Source of the DNA: Edolisoma coerulescens
Taxonomy: Eukaryota > Chordata > Aves > Passeriformes > Campephagidae
Assembly (NCBI GenBank): GCA_013397115.1
Contig: VWZW01004608.1
Location: 2,320,148 to 2,384,147 of the forward strand
Direction of reading: 5' to 3'
DNA: 64,000 bases
Position 1 is the first letter of the stretch. Every line of letters begins with the position of its first letter. The notes under the pieces are model-generated. The model searched no databases, had not been told where the DNA came from, and was given only the letters and a program-made list of their open reading frames with translations. Shown piece after piece: positions 62,112 through 64,000 of this stretch. A program made the translations under genes and the position numbers.

Positions 62112-64000
62112 GAAGACCCAGGTTCCTCTTGGGTGACAGCAAGGTTCACCTAAGAGCAAGGCCATTGACTGGTGCTCACTTTAGCTTAGTGACTGATGAT
62201 TTCTGTGCAAAGTGGAACTTCTACGCTATCTGATTTAAAGCTAATTTTCATAAACATGAAGGAGTAGGGGAGCAATGCAAGGCAGAGGAGCCCAGTAACC
62301 TAATCAGTGCCAGCCAAGCACATCTACTCTCTAAGCTACCAACCCCACTGCCTAGGAGGCTCTCCCTGGTTCACCTTACAGACTGGGAGTCTGGGGGAAT
62401 TCCTGCCTCCCAGGGTGTGGAATCCATTGTGGAATGCTGGCAAGAGCATTTTTGGCATACAAGAGACTTATTGTGGGATGTTTAGGAGAGGAACCAAAAG
62501 TGGAGCAAAGGGAGGAATCAAGGTCATTTGAGGAGAAACAAGTGAGGAAAATAGAGGAGAAAAGGGATAAAATATGTAAACAGGTTGTTGTGTCTGGCAG
62601 TGCCCTGGGCCTGATCCCCACAACAGGTGGGTGTTTTGGGGAGGAGGGTGGGAAGATGGGTGTGGCAGGTCAGAGCACAAGCAACCAGACTGTGGTGGCA
62701 GCCTGGGGGTGCCTTTGTCCCAGTGGCAGTAGCAGGGGAGATGGGATCTGGAGGCTGGTCATGGGTGTATATTTTTACATGTTTTCCACTAGTGGGTTTT
62801 ATCCTAATCAGAGAGAGGGGGGTACAGTATCAGGTCTTTTGTGCTCTCCTTGCTGAAGTGCTGTATTTTCTGTCTGTGTGGCCAGCCAGGTGTAGATAGG
62901 TCTGTCTCTATGTGCAGATATGTGTGTATGTATTGTGTGCATGTGTGTGTGCCCTTGGTACATGCTCAGCCTCACTACTTGCTGGACCTGGGACTGGGAA
63001 GTTGTGGCCTCTCCTCGAATGGGCCACTGGATCTGGCAGCTTCTGCGAAGTACGATCCAAACCATGAGCTCTGAATGTGAAGATCCAGGAGGGAATGTGG
63101 ATCCCTTCACAGAGAACACTAAAGAAAACACCAGCATCTCCTTTCCAGTCATGGCTCTAGAAGAAGGCTGTGAAGCTAGGACAGGTTAAAGCTCTTCATG
63201 GTGCTATGATTAGGGCATCTAAAATTCAGACCGAAGGTTTGGGGATGTTTTTTTTTTTCCTGTAAGGATTGGTTTAGGTGGCTCCCCATTCACTGAGCTT
63301 CTTTCTCCAGACTCTAAGCTGCTCCCTTGCTTTGAGGCAATTGATTCAGCCTGAAGGAAGCTCATACTGCTTGGCTCACACAACAATAGGCAATGTTATT
63401 ATATTCTTTCTAAATGCCTCAGTTAAGAAAAATTCAGACTTGTTTAGTCATGTAAGAACAGGGGAGGAAGAGAGGGACACATGCTGCTCATTTTTTGAGT
63501 GAAAGAACTCAAAAGTGTTAAAACGTATGAAAGTATAAATATACATATATAATATATTTATATATGTATATATATGATACATTATATTTTATATATGTAA
63601 AAGTAGAAGCAACTGTTTCTCAGGACTGTAAAATAGCATTCCAACTATACAAATGTCCAGATACAGATATGTGATCAGATTAAAAAAAAATATTAAGAAA
63701 ACTCAGCATCAACAAAGAAACGAAACAGATGCTTGTGCTTATTGGCTGCTGCCATCTCTATGAAAGCCTAGTCCTGGGGAAAAAGACTACTATATATAAA
63801 ATAAACATATGCTAGTGCCCCAAACAAGTCACATGGAATTTTATCGCTTTACTGAAATAATGAATTCACCAGAAGTTTTGTTAAAATATGCAAGAAAACA
63901 AAATATACTGTATAGTATCTTGGTCTTGAAGACAGTGGGAAAAGTTCCACCAAATTGTACCAGAGAAAATTTCTTAATGAACAGAACAAGCTTTAGTCAT
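62112..64000. other. Intergenic, no recognised gene
   Basis: Contains a TG-rich imperfect run (about 62919-62952) and an AT-rich block (63537-63600). Open frames near 62434-63189 lie in GC-richer sequence and show no known domain. Confidence 0.6.
63537..63600. repeat. AT-rich TATA-type simple repeat
   Basis: Made almost only of ATA/TATA words (ATATACATATATAATATATT and similar). It can fold on itself and is likely length-variable. No function is claimed. Confidence 0.9.

Noticed and set aside
62919..62952. TG/GTAT-rich stretch as a possible CRISPR-like or satellite array
   Set aside because: It is an imperfect dinucleotide run without regular spacers or repeat units. No CRISPR array or satellite exists in the window.
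23221..64000. Search for PTPRZ1 exons
   Set aside because: No segment resembling its carbonic-anhydrase-like, fibronectin or phosphatase domains was recognised. The gene is expected further to the right.

Overview
The window is nuclear DNA from a vertebrate, almost certainly a bird. The evidence is many chicken-repeat-1 (CR1) LINE fragments with the avian-type 3' end (an ATTCTATGATTCTGTGA-like terminus), avian retroviral LTRs, a few old MIR-like SINE relics, long introns and one CpG-island promoter. It has no operons, CRISPR arrays or dense coding. The species cannot be read from the sequence.

The only protein-coding gene I can support is FAM3C (also called ILEI), on the minus strand. Four coding exons lie at 9665-9677, 5448-5552, 4313-4342 and 3784-3907. 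They join in perfect phase and encode the first 90 residues plus two bases of the next codon: a start Met, a hydrophobic signal/anchor segment, and the start of the FAM3 GG-type domain with three conserved cysteines. The remaining ~137 residues of the usual ~227 must lie to the left of base 1. The promoter is a strong CpG island at about 22.55-23.22 kb, so intron 1 is about 13 kb. A single ambiguous base (N) sits inside the island at 23131.

From 23.3 kb to the end (about 41 kb) I see no gene. This agrees with the long gene-poor interval between FAM3C and PTPRZ1 known in mammals. The interval holds CR1 copies of different ages (including a CR1 ORF1 relic at 26.3-27.5 kb and a decayed reverse-transcriptase-bearing copy at 46.4-47.9 kb), an LTR-like repeat at 44.8-45.5 kb, a well-bounded solo LTR at 60.09-60.66 kb with target duplication, TATA box and polyadenylation signal, a tRNA-like relic at 62.04-62.11 kb, simple repeats, and two unexplained CpG-bearing patches near 49.0-49.5 and 53.0-53.4 kb.

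I did not find a new biological system. The items most worth checking are the solo LTR with intact promoter signals, an LTR nested in a CR1 in FAM3C intron 2, a perfect 17-bp-arm hairpin made inside a CR1, an exon-like open frame at 56.16-56.36 kb, and the orphan CpG patch near 49.2 kb.
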